Shown here in pieces: positions 4,824 to 5,660 of a stretch of DNA of 5,660 nucleotides (its first letter is position 1; each line of letters begins with the position of its first letter). The notes beneath the pieces were generated by a model that saw only the letters and a list, made by a program, of their open reading frames with translations, was not told the DNA's origin and searched no databases. The stretch is taken from the NCBI GenBank assembly GCA_002796045.1, contig PCVM01000083.1, forward strand, positions 1 through 5,660. Reading direction: 5' to 3'. The translations under genes and the position numbers were made by a program. The DNA comes from Candidatus Roizmanbacteria bacterium CG11_big_fil_rev_8_21_14_0_20_36_8 (GTDB taxonomy: Bacteria; Patescibacteriota; Microgenomatia; UBA1406; GWC2-37-13).

Positions 4824-5606
4824 ATGGCCTTATCTAAAGAACAAATCAATAGTGTAGAAGAAGTTTTGAAAGCAAGTTTACGCAATAAATTTCAAAATTA
4901 TAAACCAGAACCGGCATCAATGCCTTTTCACACACGCTTGCTTGGTAAAGATCGTCTCGCTTTATACTCTTTTATTCATTCTCTCAATACTAATTTTGGC
5001 ACAAGTATTTTTGAGCCTGTTGGTCTTGCTTTAGCACAAAAGAATTTTAAAATGGCTGTTTCTCAAGCTACAGCTGGAAATCAAATCAGTATGGGTGCAC
5101 AAGCTGAAATTCAGAAAATTATTGATGGCCTTATTACAGCAACAAGCACTCCAAACAAAAGAGAGGAAATTGAGAGGATACGAAAAGTCTGTCAAACCGG
5201 CGACATGATTAAAGTAAAACCTACAAAAGTTGATTTGATGTTTGAATCAAAAGATGGCGCATACTTCTTGTTTGATATTAAAACTGCAAAACCGAACGCA
5301 GGCGGTTTTAAGGAGTTTAAACGCACACTGCTTGAATGGGTTGCTGTTGTATTAGCAAATAAACCTGATGCAGAAATACATACTCTTATTGCAATTCCAT
5401 ATAATCCTTACGAACCAGAACCTTATACCCGGTGGACTATGAGGGGAATGCTAGATTTGGAAAATGAGCTTAAAGTAGCAGATGAGTTTTGGGATTTTCT
5501 TGGTGGTAAAAATACCTACAAGGATTTACTCGATTGTTTTGAGAGAGTTGGTATTGAGTTAAGAGATGAAATTGATGACTACTTTAAGCGCTTTAATAAG
5601 AAATAG
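4824..5606 (+). CDS. Type II restriction endonuclease, TdeIII-like (predicted GGNCC specificity)
   Basis: A 260-residue protein resembling the TdeIII restriction endonuclease family, whose characterised members cut GGNCC. The N-terminal part (LRNKFQNYKPEP...MPFHTRLLGKDRLALYSFIHSLNTNFGTSIFEP, 19-65) is the segment by which I recognise the family. A PD-(D/E)XK-like nuclease core is visible at 135-157: D137 in KVDLMF, then D151-I-K153 in FDIKTAKPN, preceded by a helix with E95 that could complete the metal site. It starts 4 nt after the methyltransferase stop, the tight coupling normal for type II systems, and again lacks a Shine-Dalgarno. The frame is intact with all three putative catalytic residues, so an active enzyme is expected. 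The stop codon abuts an inverted copy of the repeat found at the left of the window. Family assignment is from memory of the conserved N-terminus; the exact site is inferred, not shown. Confidence 0.85.
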   Translation: MALSKEQINSVEEVLKASLRNKFQNYKPEPASMPFHTRLLGKDRLALYSFIHSLNTNFGTSIFEPVGLALAQKNFKMAVSQATAGNQISMGAQAEIQKIIDGLITATSTPNKREEIERIRKVCQTGDMIKVKPTKVDLMFESKDGAYFLFDIKTAKPNAGGFKEFKRTLLEWVAVVLANKPDAEIHTLIAIPYNPYEPEPYTRWTMRGMLDLENELKVADEFWDFLGGKNTYKDLLDCFERVGIELRDEIDDYFKRFNKK

Positions 5607-5660
5607 TCCGCCCCGAATTTCGCCAAAACAAAACGGATGGAGCAAGCGGAGGATTCCTCC
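5606..5660 (-). repeat. Right copy of the flanking inverted repeat, running to the window edge
   Basis: It begins at the last base of the endonuclease stop codon and is the reverse complement of the repeat at 99-151 (27 of 28 matches in the conserved core 5606-5633). Its outer end is the perfect palindrome GGAGGATTCCTCC (5648-5660), which is cut off by the window end and could extend. As an RNA it might act as a 3' hairpin for the endonuclease transcript, but no T-run is seen. Confidence 0.7.

Overview
The window is a compact 5.6-kb bacterial defence block. Two anti-phage modules diverge from one 59-bp intergenic region. The minus-strand arm (2539 down to 691) is a two-gene operon: a small membrane-anchored protein followed, with a 14-nt overlap, by a CD-NTase-type nucleotidyltransferase. 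I read this pair as a minimal CBASS (cyclic-oligonucleotide signalling) system. The plus-strand arm (2599-5606) runs lexA-like repressor, DNA methyltransferase, restriction endonuclease. The endonuclease resembles the TdeIII family (GGNCC-specific), and the methyltransferase has an SPPY catalytic motif typical of N4-cytosine enzymes and an extra N-terminal helix-turn-helix.

The control point is 2564-2614. A near-consensus plus-strand promoter (TTGTTT-17-TATACT) and a near-consensus minus-strand promoter (TTGACT-18-TATACT) share one palindromic -10 octamer, AGTATACT. Two direct copies of TGTTTAGGT lie 11 bp apart on top of both promoters and are the best candidate operator. If the LexA-like protein binds there, both defence arms would be released together by DNA damage; that is inference. 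None of the five genes has a convincing Shine-Dalgarno sequence. All three plus-strand genes have a -10-like hexamer exactly 6 nt before the ATG, the geometry of leaderless transcripts.

Region 1-690 has no credible gene. It is rich in palindromes and, unusually, more GC-rich (about 56% by hand count over 241-660) than the roughly 40% GC genes. It contains a perfect 23-nt inverted repeat pair (240-262 and 587-609) that could mark a MITE-like element or a long-stem RNA, and several strong hairpins downstream of the CBASS operon. An imperfect inverted repeat of about 53 bp also brackets the whole block (99-151 and 5606-5660). The block may therefore be a mobile cassette, or may simply be flanked by copies of a dispersed intergenic repeat.

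Organism: standard genetic code, modest GC, absent ribosome-binding sites and GC-rich palindromic intergenic DNA would fit a Patescibacteria/CPR-type genome. This is a tentative inference; no phylogenetic marker in the window proves it.
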